A DNA stretch of 34,711 nt from UBA6120 sp035361955 (lineage in GTDB: Bacteria > Bacillota_I > Bacilli_A > RFN20 > CAG-826), in NCBI GenBank assembly GCA_035361955.1, contig DAOSDC010000014.1:1-34711 (forward strand), written 5' to 3'. Below the pieces are notes generated by a model. That model saw only the letters and a list, made by a program, of their open reading frames with translations, was not told where the DNA came from and did not search any database. Numbering within the stretch: position 1 is the stretch's first letter; every line of letters begins with the position of its first letter. Both the position numbers and the translations under genes were made by a program. Positions 34,482-34,711 of the stretch are shown piece after piece.

Positions 34482-34515
34482 GGGCGCCTCAAGAAAATCG
34501 AAGCGCCCTATTTAG
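34482..34515. terminator. Hairpin terminator between leuS and the convergent gene
   Basis: GGGCGC (34482-34487) pairs with GCGCCC (34503-34508). On the minus strand the stem is followed by TTTTCTTTT, a good U-tract for the convergent partial gene. On the plus strand the tail is TATTTAG, a weaker terminator for leuS. Confidence 0.7.
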
Positions 34516-34531
34516 TTAGAATCAGAATCAA

Positions 34532-34711
34532 TTAGACTTCTTCATCGGGGTTGACGTAAGTGTCAAGGTCGGTAGGAAGAGTCACGGTGACTGGTTCGCT
34601 GAATTTTAAGATTTGCAGCGTCGTGGTTGTGTCAATGTCGACGACTTGGGTAAATGGGATTTCGATTTGGACCCATTCATAGGTCGATTCATTGTAGTAA
34701 CCATCCCAAAT
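34532..34711 (-). CDS. C-terminal 59 residues of an unknown, possibly exported protein
   Basis: The minus strand is open from the window edge to a TAA at 34534-34532, and the start lies beyond 34711. The 59 residues are strand-rich (YEWVQIEIPF, LQILKFSEPVTVTLP) and end in an acidic tail, NPDEEV. A strand reading KFSEPVTVTLPTD near the C-terminus recalls the closing strands of LppX/LolA-like or DUF6612-type lipoproteins, a guess from a short fragment. A terminator hairpin with a good minus-strand U-tract lies 17 bases past the stop, which supports a real gene. Confidence 0.6.
   Translation of the reverse strand: MWDGYYNESTYEWVQIEIPFTQVVDIDTTTTLQILKFSEPVTVTLPTDLDTYVNPDEEV

Noticed and set aside
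1..34711. Alternative genetic code (TGA read as Trp), as in Mycoplasma
   Set aside because: TGA ends several genes here at expected lengths (addA, rsgA-run members, jetB), and conserved Trp positions use TGG.
1..34711. Prophage, insertion sequence, CRISPR array or tRNA genes
   Set aside because: No transposase, integrase or phage structural gene, no direct-repeat array, and no cloverleaf was seen by eye. A tRNAscan-SE run would settle the tRNA point.

Overview
The window looks like the chromosome of a Firmicutes-derived bacterium near the Bacilli/Mollicutes border (Acholeplasma-, Izemoplasma- or Erysipelotrichales-like). This is inferred from gene content. The run gmk, priA, rsmB-like, rlmN, prpC, prkC, rsgA, rpe, rpmB keeps the Bacillus order, and a T-box controls leuS. 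TGA is used as a stop and Trp is TGG, so it is not a code-4 Mycoplasma. The Ser/Thr kinase has lost its membrane and PASTA parts, which would suit a lineage with reduced or no cell wall. By eye the GC content is moderate (not counted). I see no prophage, insertion sequence, CRISPR array, tRNA or rRNA.

Layout. 1-6381 (+): addB (5' end outside the window), addA and a DUF5677-like gene, tightly coupled. 6374-8017 (-): a TGS/ThrRS-like plus uridine-kinase fusion. 8081-8926 (-): a thioredoxin-fold lipoprotein, divergent from ppa (+). 9533-10345 (-): a choline-kinase-like phosphotransferase; then trmL (+) and a short RqcH-like gene (-). 12333-21830 (+): the gmk-to-rpe run, including an apparently catalytically dead RsmB and ending in a membrane protein. 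21858-22550 (-): rpmB and a small membrane protein. 22660-28102 (+): a three-gene SMC-like operon, jetABC (mksFEB), with no jetD nuclease gene beside it. 28164-31836 (+): glgC, glgD, glgA for glycogen synthesis. 31868-34470 (+): leucine T-box and leuS. 34532-34711 (-): the C-terminal end of an unknown gene.

How it works together. AddAB handles double-strand breaks. The gmk-rpe run covers nucleotide supply, replication restart, rRNA/tRNA modification, reversible Ser/Thr phosphorylation and ribosome assembly. JetABC is expected to act on DNA topology or plasmids. GlgCDA makes and polymerises ADP-glucose. LeuS synthesis responds to uncharged tRNA-Leu.

The points most worth following up are the JetABC operon without JetD among housekeeping genes, the RsmB homologue that has lost its nucleophile and SAM motif, a short RqcH homologue missing the DR arginine and helix-hairpin-helix region, and a repeated promoter layout in which the -10 box sits at the exact distance expected for leaderless mRNAs.
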